Source: Streptacidiphilus sp. P02-A3a (GTDB lineage Bacteria; Actinomycetota; Actinomycetes; Streptomycetales; Streptomycetaceae). Taken from it: a stretch of DNA of 64,000 nt. The translations under genes were made by a program, and so were the position numbers. The stretch covers positions 5,031,922 through 5,095,921 of the forward strand of contig NZ_CP048289.1 in NCBI RefSeq assembly GCF_014084105.1, written 5' to 3'. Numbering within the stretch: position 1 is the first letter of the stretch; the number at the start of each line of letters is the position of its first letter. The notes beneath the pieces are model-generated. The model made no database searches, was not told where the DNA came from, and was given only the letters and a program-made list of their open reading frames with translations. Of the stretch, positions 49,132 to 57,351 are shown piece by piece.

Positions 49132-50478
49132 GTGGGAACCGAGTCGTACGGTGTCGGTCCGCGGTCCTTGGACGCGGACCGGGCCATGCGGGACGCCCTC
49201 GACTGGCTGACCCTGGTGGCCGACGCCTCCGAGGTGCTGGCCAGCACCCTGGAGGTCGAGCCGGGACTGCGCAGGCTGTGCCGGGTACTGGTCCCCGGCC
49301 TGGCGGACTGGTGCGCGATCGACCTGGTCGACGACTCGGGACGGCTGCGCCGGGTGGCGCTGGAGCACCGGGACTCGCGGGTGGCCACCGCCGCGCTGTC
49401 CGGCATGCCGCTGCCCGAGGCGAACAGCGCCTCGGCCGCTCCGCTGGCGCGGACGCTGCGCGGCACGGAGCCGTTGCGGCTGTCCGGATTCCCCTCGCCC
49501 GAGCAGGCCACGGATCCGCTGCACCGGTTCGAACTGGAGGCGTTCGCCCTGCTCGGAGCGGATCGGGCGGTCATGGTTCCGTTGCGGGCCCGGCACCGTG
49601 TGCTGGGCGCGCTCACCCTGGTGCGCACCGGCCCGGAGGGGCCGGAGGAGCCGACCCGGCTGCCGTTGATCGCCGATCTCGCCCACCGCATCGCCCTCGC
49701 CGTGGACAACGCGCGGCTGTACGCCCTGGTTTCCCGCACCTCCGAACACCTGCAACGCTCCCTGCTGCCCGCGCTGCCGAAGAGCGAACCACTGGAGCTG
49801 GCCGCGCGCTACGCCCCGGCCAGGGCCGGTGCCGAGGTCGGGGGCGACTGGTACGACGCCTTCCTCCTGCCCGACGGGGCCCTCGCCCTGATCATCGGGG
49901 ACGTCACCGGGCACGACCTGAAGGCCGCGGTCGTCATGAGCCAGATGCGCAACATGCTGCGCGGCATCGCGGCCGACCGGAAGGAGCCGCCCGGCAAGAT
50001 CCTGGCACGGCTGGACGCCGCCAACGCGATCCTGTCTCCCGGGCAGATCCTGACCTGCGCCTACGCCCTGCTCACCAAGCCCGACCCGGATGACGGCTGG
50101 AAACTGCACTACGCGTCCGCCGGCCATCCGGCTCCACTGGTGGTCACCCGCCTGGGCGAGGCGTGGTTCCTGGAGGAGGGGCGCAGCCTGCTGCTCGGGG
50201 TGCGACCCGACGCCGTCCGAGCCGACGCGGTGGCGGATCTGCCGCCGAACTGCACCGTGCTCCTGTACACCGACGGACTCATCGAGCGCCGCACCGAGTC
50301 CCTGGACCAGGGCATGACCCGGTTGCGCCGGACCGCCTCGGGCCTGGCGAACGCTCCGCTGGAGACGTTCTGCGACCGGCTCATGGACGAGCTGGGCGAC
50401 AGCAGCACGGACGACATCGCCATGATCGCGGTACGCGTCCCCGAGACCGACGACCGGCTGACCAGGACCGCCGAGTAG
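49132..50478 (+). CDS. GAF-SpoIIE (PP2C) phosphatase
   Basis: A 448-residue cytosolic phosphatase of the RsbU type. Residues of about 20-195 form a GAF sensor domain (LTLVADASEVLASTLEVEPG, WCAIDLVDDSGRLRR). The PP2C domain starts near LERSLLPALP-like LQRSLLPALPKSEP. AEVGGDWYDAF and IIGDVTGHDLKAA give metal-binding Asp residues, and YTDGLIERR and DDIAMIAVRV the others. It would dephosphorylate STAS anti-sigma antagonists to free a SigB-type factor. GGAAGGAGG precedes GTG 49132. Confidence 0.92.
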   Translation: MGTESYGVGPRSLDADRAMRDALDWLTLVADASEVLASTLEVEPGLRRLCRVLVPGLADWCAIDLVDDSGRLRRVALEHRDSRVATAALSGMPLPEANSASAAPLARTLRGTEPLRLSGFPSPEQATDPLHRFELEAFALLGADRAVMVPLRARHRVLGALTLVRTGPEGPEEPTRLPLIADLAHRIALAVDNARLYALVSRTSEHLQRSLLPALPKSEPLELAARYAPARAGAEVGGDWYDAFLLPDGALALIIGDVTGHDLKAAVVMSQMRNMLRGIAADRKEPPGKILARLDAANAILSPGQILTCAYALLTKPDPDDGWKLHYASAGHPAPLVVTRLGEAWFLEEGRSLLLGVRPDAVRADAVADLPPNCTVLLYTDGLIERRTESLDQGMTRLRRTASGLANAPLETFCDRLMDELGDSSTDDIAMIAVRVPETDDRLTRTAE

Positions 50479-50493
50479 CGCCGAGTAGCAGGG

Positions 50494-50655
50494 TCAGTCC
50501 TTGACGACCTGGTAGATGCCGTAGATGACGCCGGGCACATGACCGCAGAGTTGCAGCAGGAAGGCCCAGAGCACCTTCAGGCAGGGCCCCTCCTTGATCA
50601 GTACCGCCAGGAACGGCAGGACCAGGCAGAGCAGCACGAGCAGGACTTTGATCAT
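50494..50655 (-). CDS. YqaE/Pmp3 family membrane peptide
   Basis: A 53-residue proteolipid: MIKVLLVLLCLVLPFLAVLI, a short loop with KEGPCLKVLWAFLLQLCGHV, then PGVIYGIYQVV. The two hydrophobic helices and the P-G-x-I-Y motif are diagnostic. Pmp3 peptides stabilise membrane potential under salt or cold stress. The gene is too short to be found by length filters. A sigma-B-like promoter lies about 100 bases upstream. Confidence 0.92.
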   Translation of the reverse strand: MIKVLLVLLCLVLPFLAVLIKEGPCLKVLWAFLLQLCGHVPGVIYGIYQVVKD

Positions 50656-50751
50656 GGTCTTCCCTTCGGGGTGCGATCCGCTCGTGGCGGCGGCGGGGAA
50701 GCCGGGCGGGACAGGACCCGCGGCAGGCGCCTCGGCGGTCGCACCGGACGC

Positions 50752-50775
50752 CTACCCGTCCCCCGTGGACGAAAC
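50752..50775 (-). promoter_or_regulatory. Sigma-B-like promoter of the Pmp3 gene (GTTT-N14-GGGTAG)
   Basis: On the minus strand GTTT (50775-50772) and GGGTAG (50757-50752) are spaced by 14 bases, one base from the canonical GTTT-N14-GGGTAT/C. Confidence 0.65.
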
Positions 50776-50779
50776 CTGT

Positions 50780-50819
50780 CCGTGCCCTGCCCGTGCCCTG
50801 TCCGTGCCCTGCCCGTGCG
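50780..50819. repeat. 11-bp tandem repeat, about 3.6 copies
   Basis: Units of CCGTGCCCTG(C/T) follow one another at 50780, 50791 and 50802, with a partial fourth, between the divergent Pmp3 and small membrane protein genes. Confidence 0.85.
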
Positions 50820-50830
50820 AGGTGGGGGCC

Positions 50831-50855
50831 GTTTGCGCCAGGCGGCTACGGGCAC
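50831..50855 (+). promoter_or_regulatory. Sigma-B-like promoter variant (GTTT-N15-GGGCAC)
   Basis: GTTT (50831-50834) and GGGCAC (50850-50855), 15 bases apart, resemble the sigma-B consensus with C in place of T. They lie 43 bases before the ATG at 50898. Confidence 0.45.
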
Positions 50856-50897
50856 GCGCTCGGCGGAACCCCTTCAATCACGAGAAGGTCGATGATC

Positions 50898-51284
50898 ATG
50901 ATTTTCCTCGGACTGCTGCTGTTAGCCGCCACCGCGGCATTCACCGGGCTGGCCGTCGCCGACAACATCTCCGGCGGCCCGCACGACAACATCACCATCC
51001 TCGGCCACCAGATCGCCAACATGAGCAGTCTGGACGTCTTCCTGTCGGGAATCGCCCTGGCGTTGGTCTTCTGCCTCGGTCTGGCCCTGGCGACCGGCGG
51101 CGGGGCCCGGATGCACCGCCGCGCGGCGGCCCTGGGCGCGGCCCGGGCCGAGGCCCGGCGCGCGATCGCGGACCGCGACGCGCTCCAGGAGCGTCTGAAC
51201 GACAGCCCGGGGACCGGCTCCGAGAGCACCGACCCGGCTCCGGTCCGACGCTCGCACCGCAGGCGGCAGCTGTTCGGCCACTGA
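50898..51284 (+). CDS. Small two-helix membrane protein
   Basis: A 128-residue protein with one N-terminal membrane helix (IFLGLLLLAATAAFTGLAVA), an external loop with ISGGPHDNITILG, a second helix (VFLSGIALALVFCLGLALAT) and a charged cytosolic coiled segment rich in Ala, Arg and Glu. It resembles LapA-like stress membrane proteins in layout only. GAGAAGG nine bases upstream favours the second of two ATGs. It is divergent from the Pmp3 gene. Confidence 0.75.
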   Translation: MIFLGLLLLAATAAFTGLAVADNISGGPHDNITILGHQIANMSSLDVFLSGIALALVFCLGLALATGGGARMHRRAAALGAARAEARRAIADRDALQERLNDSPGTGSESTDPAPVRRSHRRRQLFGH

Positions 51285-51322
51285 ACGTCCGGCCACCGAA
51301 CAGCGGTGAGCCGGAGGTGGGG

Positions 51323-51586
51323 CTACGCGGCGGGCGCCGACGGGAGGCGGCGGCAGGCCACCGGACGCCGTAGGTCCTGGTGGACGCTGCTGACCAGCAT
51401 CCGCACCTCGTCGGCGTCGCTGATCTCCGCGCGTACGATTCCGGTCTCGTCGCAGTACACCGGGTAGCCACCGGGACCGACCGCCTGGGTGCGGCGCACC
51501 AGCACCGAGTCCTCATGGCTGCGCGGGTCACCGGGGACCGAAGGGGCGAACACCAGCTCCCGTGCGTCCGCGTCGTAGGGCGACAT
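51323..51586 (-). CDS. Small DUF6296-like protein
   Basis: An 87-residue protein: RELVFAPSVPGDPRSHEDSV, LVRRTQAVGPGGYPVYCDET and GIVRAEISDADEVRML form a compact beta-rich domain that matches what I recall of the DUF6296 family of Kitasatospora and relatives. Function is unknown. GAGAGGA lies upstream of ATG 51586. A 16-base palindrome sits 46 bases further upstream. Confidence 0.7.
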   Translation of the reverse strand: MSPYDADARELVFAPSVPGDPRSHEDSVLVRRTQAVGPGGYPVYCDETGIVRAEISDADEVRMLVSSVHQDLRRPVACRRLPSAPAA

Positions 51587-51631
51587 GGCAGTCCTCTCGG
51601 TTCGTCGTCCCGCCCCGCGAAGCGGTGCCGG

Positions 51632-51647
51632 CTGTCCCGCGGGACAG
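51632..51647. promoter_or_regulatory. 16-bp perfect palindrome upstream of the DUF6296-like gene
   Basis: CTGTCCCGCGGGACAG is a perfect palindrome in the 226-base divergent region and may be a repressor site. Confidence 0.5.
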
Positions 51648-51779
51648 TCCCCCGGCGTCACCTCGCCGAACAGGCCGCTGCCTCTCACTGAATCTACCCA
51701 CATAGCAGCATATGCGCCTGCTTCGACGCGACCGAGCCCGGGGCCGGAATCAGGCCCGGGGACGGGACCGAAGCAGGGC

Positions 51780-51803
51780 GTTCGAATCCGAAAAAACGGG
51801 CAT
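51780..51803 (+). promoter_or_regulatory. Sigma-B-like promoter variant (GTTC-N14-GGGCAT)
   Basis: GTTC (51780-51783) and GGGCAT (51798-51803), spaced by 14 bases, end nine bases before the ATG at 51813. The resulting mRNA would have almost no leader. Confidence 0.45.
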
Positions 51804-51812
51804 ACGTAGCCT

Positions 51813-52004
51813 ATGTCCCCTTCTGATGACAAAGACAAGGCAACCCACGCGTCCGGCTCCCAGCCGAGCACGCACCCCGGCTCCGGTGTACCGCAGACGA
51901 TCACGGCGCCGACGCCGCCCGTCGCGCAGACCACCGGCCCTGCGAAGGAAGGCGACCTGGCGGACGAACCGGATTCGGAACAGGACGAGCAACAGGACGG
52001 ATGA
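51813..52004 (+). CDS. Small disordered acidic protein
   Basis: A 63-residue hydrophilic peptide rich in Ser, Thr, Pro, Asp and Gln, starting MSPSDDKDKATHASGSQPST and ending in an acidic EPDSEQDEQQDG tail. It has no hydrophobic core and is predicted to be disordered. Support for coding is the promoter-like motif directly upstream and a 44-base terminator palindrome directly downstream. Function is unknown. Confidence 0.5.
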   Translation: MSPSDDKDKATHASGSQPSTHPGSGVPQTITAPTPPVAQTTGPAKEGDLADEPDSEQDEQQDG

Positions 52005-52026
52005 GCCGGACGGACGAGCCGGTACG

Positions 52027-52070
52027 CGCACGCCGAGGGGCCGCCCGATCGGGCGGCCCCTCGGCGTGCG
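52027..52070. terminator. 44-bp perfect palindrome terminator
   Basis: Perfect 22-base arms with no loop bases beyond the GATC centre, between convergent genes ending at 52004 and 52095. Confidence 0.85.
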
Positions 52071-52094
52071 ACCGGGGCTGCCCCCGGAGGTCGT

Positions 52095-53297
52095 TCAGTC
52101 CCGGTCCCAGGAGAGGTGCAGGATCGCCAGGTCGTCACTGTGGCGTCCGGCGTTGAGGGTCCGGGCGGCGCCGATCAGGTGGTCCAGCAGTCCGTTGACG
52201 GCGGAGGCCGGTGCGGTGGAGATCAGGTCGATCAGGCCGGCCGCGCCGAGCCGTTCGCTGCCGGGACCGCTGCGTCCCTCGATCAGGCCGTCGGTGTACA
52301 GCATCAACGCACCGGACGCCGGGAGCGGCAGCGTCGTGGGCCGCCAGGCGCGCCGTCCCGGCGTGATCCCCAGTGCCGGGCCGAACGCCGCGCTCACCTC
52401 ACTGGCGACACTGCCCGCGCAGAGCAGCGGTTCGTGGTGCCCGGCCAGCAGCAGGGTCGCCGACCGGGTGTCCGCGGCCATGGTGACCGTGGTGCAGGTG
52501 GCGAACATCTCAGCGCGCGGACGTTCGGCGACCAGCACCTGCTCCAGCAGGTCCAGCAGCTCGGTGCCCAGGTGTCCGGCCAGGACCAGGGCGCGCCAGG
52601 TGATCCGCAGGCAGACGCCGAGGGCCGCCTCGTCCGGGCCGTGACCGCTGACGTCGCCGATGACCGCGTGGATCCTGCCGTCGGCTGTCTGCACGGCGTC
52701 GAGGAAGTCGCCGCCCAGCAGCGCCTGCTCCCGTCCCGGCAGGTACCGGCTGTTGACGGTGACGCTGGCCGAGTGCACCAGCGGCGTGGGCAGCAGGCCG
52801 CGTTCCAGGCGGGCGTTCTCACGCGCGCGGATCTGGTTCTCCCGCAGCTCCGCCGCCGCCCGCTCGGCCTGTTTCCGGTAGACCGCGTAGCGCAGCGCGC
52901 GGCCCAGCAGCTCGGGGGTGACCTGGCCCTTGACCAGGTAGTCCTGGGCCCCGCTGGCGACGGCCGCACTGGCCGAGCGGGCCTCGTCCAGGCCGGTGAG
53001 CACGATGACGGCGGCATGCGGGCAGGCCGTCTGGATCGCGCCCACCGCCGCGACCCCGACGATGTCGGGCAGTCCGAGGTCAAGCAGCACGCAGTCCGGC
53101 GGGTTCTCGGCGATGTCGGCGAGCGCGCTCGCCAGGTCGCGCTTCCAGCGCAGTTCGTGCGGCAGGCGGGCGTCCGCCAGGGACTCCTCGACCAGCAGGG
53201 CGTCACCGGCGTCGTCCTCGACCAGCAGGACCCGGTAGTGCTCGGATCCGCCCGGGCCGTGCTGCGGGGCGGTGGCCGAGGTGACGTCCGGGATCAC
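52095..53297 (-). CDS. Receiver-SpoIIE phosphatase response regulator
   Basis: A 400-residue two-domain regulator. Residues of about 20-140 form a receiver (VLLVEDDAGDALLVEESLAD, the phospho-acceptor Asp in CVLLDLGLPD). After a coiled linker comes a PP2C/SpoIIE domain with ALLGGDFLDAV, VIGDVSGHGPDEAA and LYTDGLIEGR. It is the RsbU/RssB-like output of the histidine kinase it overlaps by GTGA. Phosphorylation would switch a phosphatase acting on an anti-sigma antagonist. Confidence 0.92.
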   Translation of the reverse strand: MIPDVTSATAPQHGPGGSEHYRVLLVEDDAGDALLVEESLADARLPHELRWKRDLASALADIAENPPDCVLLDLGLPDIVGVAAVGAIQTACPHAAVIVLTGLDEARSASAAVASGAQDYLVKGQVTPELLGRALRYAVYRKQAERAAAELRENQIRARENARLERGLLPTPLVHSASVTVNSRYLPGREQALLGGDFLDAVQTADGRIHAVIGDVSGHGPDEAALGVCLRITWRALVLAGHLGTELLDLLEQVLVAERPRAEMFATCTTVTMAADTRSATLLLAGHHEPLLCAGSVASEVSAAFGPALGITPGRRAWRPTTLPLPASGALMLYTDGLIEGRSGPGSERLGAAGLIDLISTAPASAVNGLLDHLIGAARTLNAGRHSDDLAILHLSWDRD

Positions 53298-54934
53298 GGC
53301 TGCTCCCCGGTATCGGTGTCGGTGTCGGCCTCGGCGGTCGTGGCGCTGCCGCGCGGGAGGGTGAAGGCGATGCGGGTGCCCTCGGTGTACTCGGAGTCGA
53401 TGGCGATGGTGCCGCCGTGGAACTCGACGATCTTCTTGCACATGGCGAGGCCTATGCCGTTGCCGGGGTAGGCGTCCCGGGGGTGGAGCCGCTGGAAGAT
53501 CACGAACACCCGTTCCGCGTACTCGGGATCGATGCCGATCCCGTTGTCGGTGAAGGCGAAACGCCAGAGGTCCTCGTTCGCGTCGGGTTCGCAGGCCAGT
53601 GATATTCGCGGGGGCTGCTCCGGGGCGTGGAACTTGATCGCGTTGGTGACCAGGTTCTGCAGCAGCATGCCCAGTTGGGTGGCGTCGCCGTCCACGGTCG
53701 GCAGCGGATCGTGGACCAGTACGGCGCCGGACTCGGCGATGCCGACGCTGAGCGAGTCCTCGGTCGAGGCCCAGACCTGGTCCAGGTCGACCGGGGCGTA
53801 GCCGTCGTGGACGCGTCCCACCCGCGAGAACACCAGCAGGTCGTTGATCAGCGTCTGCATCCGGTTGGCGCCGTCCACCGCGAAGCCGATGTACTGGTTC
53901 GCCTTCTCGTCCAACTGTGCGGCGTAACGCCGTTGCAGCAGCTGGCAGAAGCTGGCGACCTTCCGCAACGGCTCCTGCAGGTCGTGCGAGGCCACGTAGG
54001 CGAACTGCTCCAGTTCGGCGTTGGACCGGACGAGTTCGGCGGCGTGGGCGTCCACCGCCGCCTGCGCGGCCCGGCTGTTGGCGAGTTCCTGGACCAGGTA
54101 GTGGCGCATCGCCTCGGCGTCGCGCGCCAGTTGCCGCAGGTCGGTCGGGCCGTTGCTGACGATGGGGTGATCGAAGTCACCGTCGGCGACCACCCGCAGC
54201 TGCGTCGAGAGGTGCTCCAGCGGTGCGTTCACGCCTCGGCGCAGTCCGGTGAACACGAGCACGGTGAGGGCCAGGACGACCAGCGCGATGGCGGTGAACA
54301 GCCAGTCCCGCAACGCCCAGGAGTGTTTCAGGTCGGCGATCGCGACCGTTCGGCGGCCCTGCAGCTGCTGCTGCTCAGCGGTCAGTGCCGACCGGAGCGC
54401 GTCGAACTCGGTCTTGCCCTTGTCGACCTGCGCCACGGCGGCCGGCACCGGGTGTCCCGGGGGCGACGCGACGATGCCCCTGGCGATGTCGTGCTTCCAG
54501 GTACCGGCCCGCGCCAGCACCAGGTCGAGATCGGCGGCGGCGGCGCCGTCTCCCGCGGTCAGCTGCCGCAGCTGGGCGACCTCGACGGTCTCCTCGGCCA
54601 GGCCCTCGGTGTACGGCTGGAGGAAGTCGGTCTGCCCGGAGATGGCGTAGCCCCGGGTCCCGGTCTCCTCGTTGACCAGGGCCGCCTGCAACTGCACGGC
54701 GGCGACCAGGGCCGGGCTGCTGCGCTCGACCAGCTGGTTCGTGACCGAGGTCGAATAGGAGAAGTACCAGGTCACCAACGCGCCGAGGACGACGAGTACC
54801 GCCAGCGCCGCCGCGGTGCCGGTGACCAGCCACCGCCGGGTGCTCCACAGCAGCGTGCCCCGTCCGGGCGGGTCCGCGGGGGTGCTGCTCCCCACGCCTG
54901 CGTCCAGGACTGCCTGTTGCGGTTGAGCCGACAC
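53294..54934 (-). CDS. Membrane histidine kinase with CHASE3-type sensor and HAMP
   Basis: A 546-residue sensor kinase. Two membrane helices (TGTAAALAVLVVLGALVTWY and FTAIALVVLALTVLVFTGLR) flank a periplasmic CHASE3-like domain (NEETGTRGYAISGQTDFLQP). HAMP, a coiled segment, the H-box FAYVASHDLQEPLRKVASF, N-box QNLVTNAIKFHAP and G-boxes FTDNGIGID and GIGLAMCKKIV follow. The DLQEPLRKV box is typical of cyanobacterial-phytochrome-type kinases that pair with short receivers. GGAG before GTG 54934 sets the start. Confidence 0.92.
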   Translation of the reverse strand: MSAQPQQAVLDAGVGSSTPADPPGRGTLLWSTRRWLVTGTAAALAVLVVLGALVTWYFSYSTSVTNQLVERSSPALVAAVQLQAALVNEETGTRGYAISGQTDFLQPYTEGLAEETVEVAQLRQLTAGDGAAAADLDLVLARAGTWKHDIARGIVASPPGHPVPAAVAQVDKGKTEFDALRSALTAEQQQLQGRRTVAIADLKHSWALRDWLFTAIALVVLALTVLVFTGLRRGVNAPLEHLSTQLRVVADGDFDHPIVSNGPTDLRQLARDAEAMRHYLVQELANSRAAQAAVDAHAAELVRSNAELEQFAYVASHDLQEPLRKVASFCQLLQRRYAAQLDEKANQYIGFAVDGANRMQTLINDLLVFSRVGRVHDGYAPVDLDQVWASTEDSLSVGIAESGAVLVHDPLPTVDGDATQLGMLLQNLVTNAIKFHAPEQPPRISLACEPDANEDLWRFAFTDNGIGIDPEYAERVFVIFQRLHPRDAYPGNGIGLAMCKKIVEFHGGTIAIDSEYTEGTRIAFTLPRGSATTAEADTDTDTGEQP

Positions 54935-55030
54935 TGCTGGTCTCCACTCTGACACAGACAGCACCCAGGTCGGGGCTGTGCCTGGCACGTCCGCGCGGTA
55001 GCCGCGGAACGGCGAAAGCCTACCGTCACG

Positions 55031-55099
55031 GCGACAACTCGCGTTGTCGCGGGTGCCAACTCTGCGTAGGGTGGCAGTATGACGGAGCGCACTCCGTCA
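55031..55099. promoter_or_regulatory. Divergent promoter region with two perfect hairpins
   Basis: GCGACAAC-TCGC-GTTGTCGC (55031-55050) and TGACGGAG-CGCA-CTCCGTCA (55080-55099) flank TTGTCG (55044-55049) and TAGGGT (55067-55072), which form a 17-base-spaced promoter for the receiver gene at 55146. Confidence 0.6.
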
Positions 55100-55145
55100 C
55101 CGCCCGGCCTCCGTCGAGCCCCACTCATGTGAAAGAAGCCCTCAG

Positions 55146-55577
55146 ATGGCCGCTGCTGCTCCGCCCCGCCCGTACACCGTGCTGCTGGTCGAGGACGACG
55201 ACGCCGATGCCATGCTCGTCGAGGAGGCCCTGCTGGACCGCGGTATGGCCCGGAGCGTCCAGCGCGCGGTGGACGGCGTCGCCGCGCTCGGTTACCTCCG
55301 GGACGCCGGGAACCCACGCCCCGACCTGATCGTTCTCGACCTCAACATGCCCCGGATGAACGGCCGCGAGCTGCTCTCGGTCCTGAAGAAGGACCAGACC
55401 CTGGTCAGCGTGCCGGTGGTGGTGCTGACCACCTCGGCCGCGCCCGACGACGTCACCGGCGCGTACCAGGAGCACGCCAACGCCTACGTCACCAAGCCGG
55501 TGAACCTGGACGACTTCGTCCAGGCCGTCCAGAGCATCGACACGTTCTTCCTGGACACCGTCACCAAGCCCTCCTGA
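55146..55577 (+). CDS. Stand-alone receiver protein (Rcp1-like)
   Basis: A 143-residue single-domain response regulator. VLLVEDDDADAMLVEEALLD gives the acidic pocket, RPDLIVLDLNMPRMNG the phospho-Asp near residue 64, VVVLTTSAAPDDV the switch Thr and YVTKPVNLDDF the Lys. The extended VLKKDQTLV and FFLDTV end is typical of receivers that serve phytochrome-like kinases. It is divergent from the CHASE3-type kinase and has a close paralogue at 56505, so both may share that kinase. Confidence 0.93.
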   Translation: MAAAAPPRPYTVLLVEDDDADAMLVEEALLDRGMARSVQRAVDGVAALGYLRDAGNPRPDLIVLDLNMPRMNGRELLSVLKKDQTLVSVPVVVLTTSAAPDDVTGAYQEHANAYVTKPVNLDDFVQAVQSIDTFFLDTVTKPS

Positions 55578-55579
55578 GG

Positions 55580-55597
55580 GCCGGGCTCACGCCCGGC
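55580..55597. terminator. Short hairpin between convergent receiver and SRPBCC genes
   Basis: GCCGGGC-TCAC-GCCCGGC overlaps the last codons of the SRPBCC gene; it may terminate both transcripts. Confidence 0.55.
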
Positions 55598-56045
55598 GGG
55601 TGGCCGGGTCCCGGTCCGGACGCTGCTGCTGGTAGTGGTCCTCGGCGAACCGCTTGAACTCGCGCAGATCCAGTTGGACCCGGTGCGAGACGAAGCCGAG
55701 CCGGTCGCCGAGGATGTCCAGCAGGCCGTGCGGGTCCAGGTCCAGCTGGAGCATCACCTTGGCGTGTTGGTCGGTGACGCGGTGGAAGGTGACCACGCCC
55801 GCCTGGCGGGTGCCGCCCACCGACTCCCAGGCGATCCGCTCCTCCGGGATGTGCTCGGTGATCCGCGCGTCGAACTCCCGGTGGACGCCGTCCACGTTGG
55901 TGACCCAGTGGGTCAGGTCGTAGCCGATCCGGTCGATCCGTTCGACCCCGCCCATGAACCTCGGGAACTCCGTGAACCGGGTCCACAGGTCGTAGACGAC
56001 ACCCAGGGGCGCGTCGACCCCGATCGATTCCTCAATCTGCGACAC
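55587..56045 (-). CDS. SRPBCC family polyketide cyclase/dehydrase-like protein
   Basis: A 152-residue START-fold protein of the coenzyme Q-binding/cyclase type. VSQIEESIGVDAPLGVVYDL, WTRFTEFPRFMGGVERID and WVTNVDGVHREFDARI match the family found in stress loci of actinomycetes. It probably binds a hydrophobic ligand; no polyketide genes are near. GAGGAGAG before GTG 56045 sets the start. A GTTC-N15-GGGCAG element lies upstream on the same strand (56111-56087). Confidence 0.87.
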   Translation of the reverse strand: MSQIEESIGVDAPLGVVYDLWTRFTEFPRFMGGVERIDRIGYDLTHWVTNVDGVHREFDARITEHIPEERIAWESVGGTRQAGVVTFHRVTDQHAKVMLQLDLDPHGLLDILGDRLGFVSHRVQLDLREFKRFAEDHYQQQRPDRDPATRRA

Positions 56046-56194
56046 AGCGCTCTCCTCGCTCCGCGTACTGCTCCTACTGAGGGCGCCTGCCCAGCGAGTC
56101 CGGCTTTGAACGGCCCGGGAGCCGCCACCGGGGCCCGCCGGTCGTTGAAACCCGGTTTCCGGGGAAGGGATCCGGTTGAACACAGGAAGGGGAC

Positions 56195-56497
56195 GTGGAC
56201 GCCATGATCCGAGCGACAGGTGGGGAAGCCCCGCCGCAGGAGACGGTCCGACCTGGATCCGACCCGCTGGAGACCGCTGAAACCGACCGCCGGTCCGACC
56301 CGGACGACCACCTGCGCCACATCGTCTGCATGACCTGCTATCCGGAGTTCGAGGGCACCCAGGAGGCCCCCCGGGACGCCGTCTGCGTCTGCGGCAAGCG
56401 GATACGCAAGGGCGACCGGCGCAACCGGGCCGGCAGGGCGCACTGCATCCTCTGCGACGAGCTCTGGGCGCACCACAACGCCACCGCTCACCCCTAG
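56195..56497 (+). CDS. Small zinc-ribbon-like protein
   Basis: A 100-residue protein with two Cys pairs (VCMTCYPEF and VCVCGKRIRKG) plus HCILCDELW, giving six Cys and several His in the last 60 residues, consistent with one or two zinc sites. The N-terminal 35 residues are polar and probably disordered. AGGAAGGGG precedes both a GTG (56195) and an ATG (56204). Function is unknown; a zinc-dependent regulator or redox-sensitive stress protein is possible. Confidence 0.68.
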   Translation: MDAMIRATGGEAPPQETVRPGSDPLETAETDRRSDPDDHLRHIVCMTCYPEFEGTQEAPRDAVCVCGKRIRKGDRRNRAGRAHCILCDELWAHHNATAHP

Positions 56498-56504
56498 CGA
56501 GTGG

Positions 56505-56948
56505 TCACGGACCGTGACTGCCCGGCGGGGTGGCGGTGTCCAGGAAGAACGTGCCGATGTCCCGCACGGCGTGGATGAAGTCGTCGAGGTTGACCGGTTT
56601 GGTGATGTAGGCGTTGCTGTGGCTCCGGTAGGCACCGGACACGTCGTCGGGGGCGTTCGAGGTGGTGAGCACGACCACCGGGATGATCTTGAGCTCCTCG
56701 TCCTTCTTCAGCACGTCCAGCAGTTCCCCGCCGCTCATCCGGGGCATGTTCAGGTCCAGGACGATCAGGTCCGGGCGCGGGAGGGCCGGGTCGCGCAGCC
56801 GCTCCAGGGCGGCGACACCGTCCACTGCCCGGGCGATCCGGCGGGTGGCCCCGCGGTGCCGCAGCGCCTCCTCGATGAGCATCGCGTCCGCGGGATCGTC
56901 CTCGACCAGGAGGACGTCGAACGGGCGGGGGGCTGCGAGCGCGGCCAT
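56505..56948 (-). CDS. Stand-alone receiver protein, paralogue of the 55146 gene
   Basis: A 147-residue single-domain response regulator. VLLVEDDPADAMLIEEALRH, RPDLIVLDLNMPRMSG and YITKPVNLDDFIHAV are nearly identical to the receiver at 55146. It starts at ATG 56948, which overlaps the stop of the upstream HTH gene (TGATG), so the two are co-translated. The pair may let a small DNA-binding protein and a receiver act together. Confidence 0.93.
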   Translation of the reverse strand: MAALAAPRPFDVLLVEDDPADAMLIEEALRHRGATRRIARAVDGVAALERLRDPALPRPDLIVLDLNMPRMSGGELLDVLKKDEELKIIPVVVLTTSNAPDDVSGAYRSHSNAYITKPVNLDDFIHAVRDIGTFFLDTATPPGSHGP

Positions 56949-57328
56949 CAGTGGCTCCCGTCGGCCGGTCGCGGCCGCGCGCCCTCGTCCTCGGGATGCC
57001 CGGCCGAGACCAGACCGGGCCACCGGCGGCGGGCGCCCTGGCGGCTCATGTTGCAGGCCGCGCCGAGCTGGGGATAGCCGGCCCCCTCCCGGGCGGCGGT
57101 GGTCGCCGCCCGGTCCTTCTGCCGCTCGATCGCGTGCTGGAGGTGGACCAGCGCGTGCAGGATGGCCAGGGCGTCGTGCTCCGGGACCTCTCCGGGACCG
57201 GCCTGCGGATCACCCATCGGCCGGAAGGCACGCTGCGCCAGCCGCTGCGCCAGGTCGGCGACGGCCGCGTCGGCGATGGCCGCGATCTCGCGCTCCGGCA
57301 GCACCACATCGAAAGGATTGCTGGGCAT
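56948..57328 (-). CDS. Small HTH-like protein coupled to the receiver
   Basis: A 126-residue protein. A helical N-terminus (FDVVLPEREIAAIADAAVAD, LAQRLAQRAF) leads to a C-terminal helix-turn-helix: EGAGYPQLGAACNMSRQGAR followed by RRWPGL, a motif seen in actinobacterial regulators (ordinarily G-A-S-W-x-x-I-G-x-x-L-x-x-S-R-Q-A-A-R-x-R-W). It is divergent from the rsbR operon, and a 28-base perfect inverted repeat lies 24 bases upstream of its start, which is a likely operator. Confidence 0.75.
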   Translation of the reverse strand: MPSNPFDVVLPEREIAAIADAAVADLAQRLAQRAFRPMGDPQAGPGEVPEHDALAILHALVHLQHAIERQKDRAATTAAREGAGYPQLGAACNMSRQGARRRWPGLVSAGHPEDEGARPRPADGSH

Positions 57329-57351
57329 GCCCGCCAGTCTAGGCGGCACTC

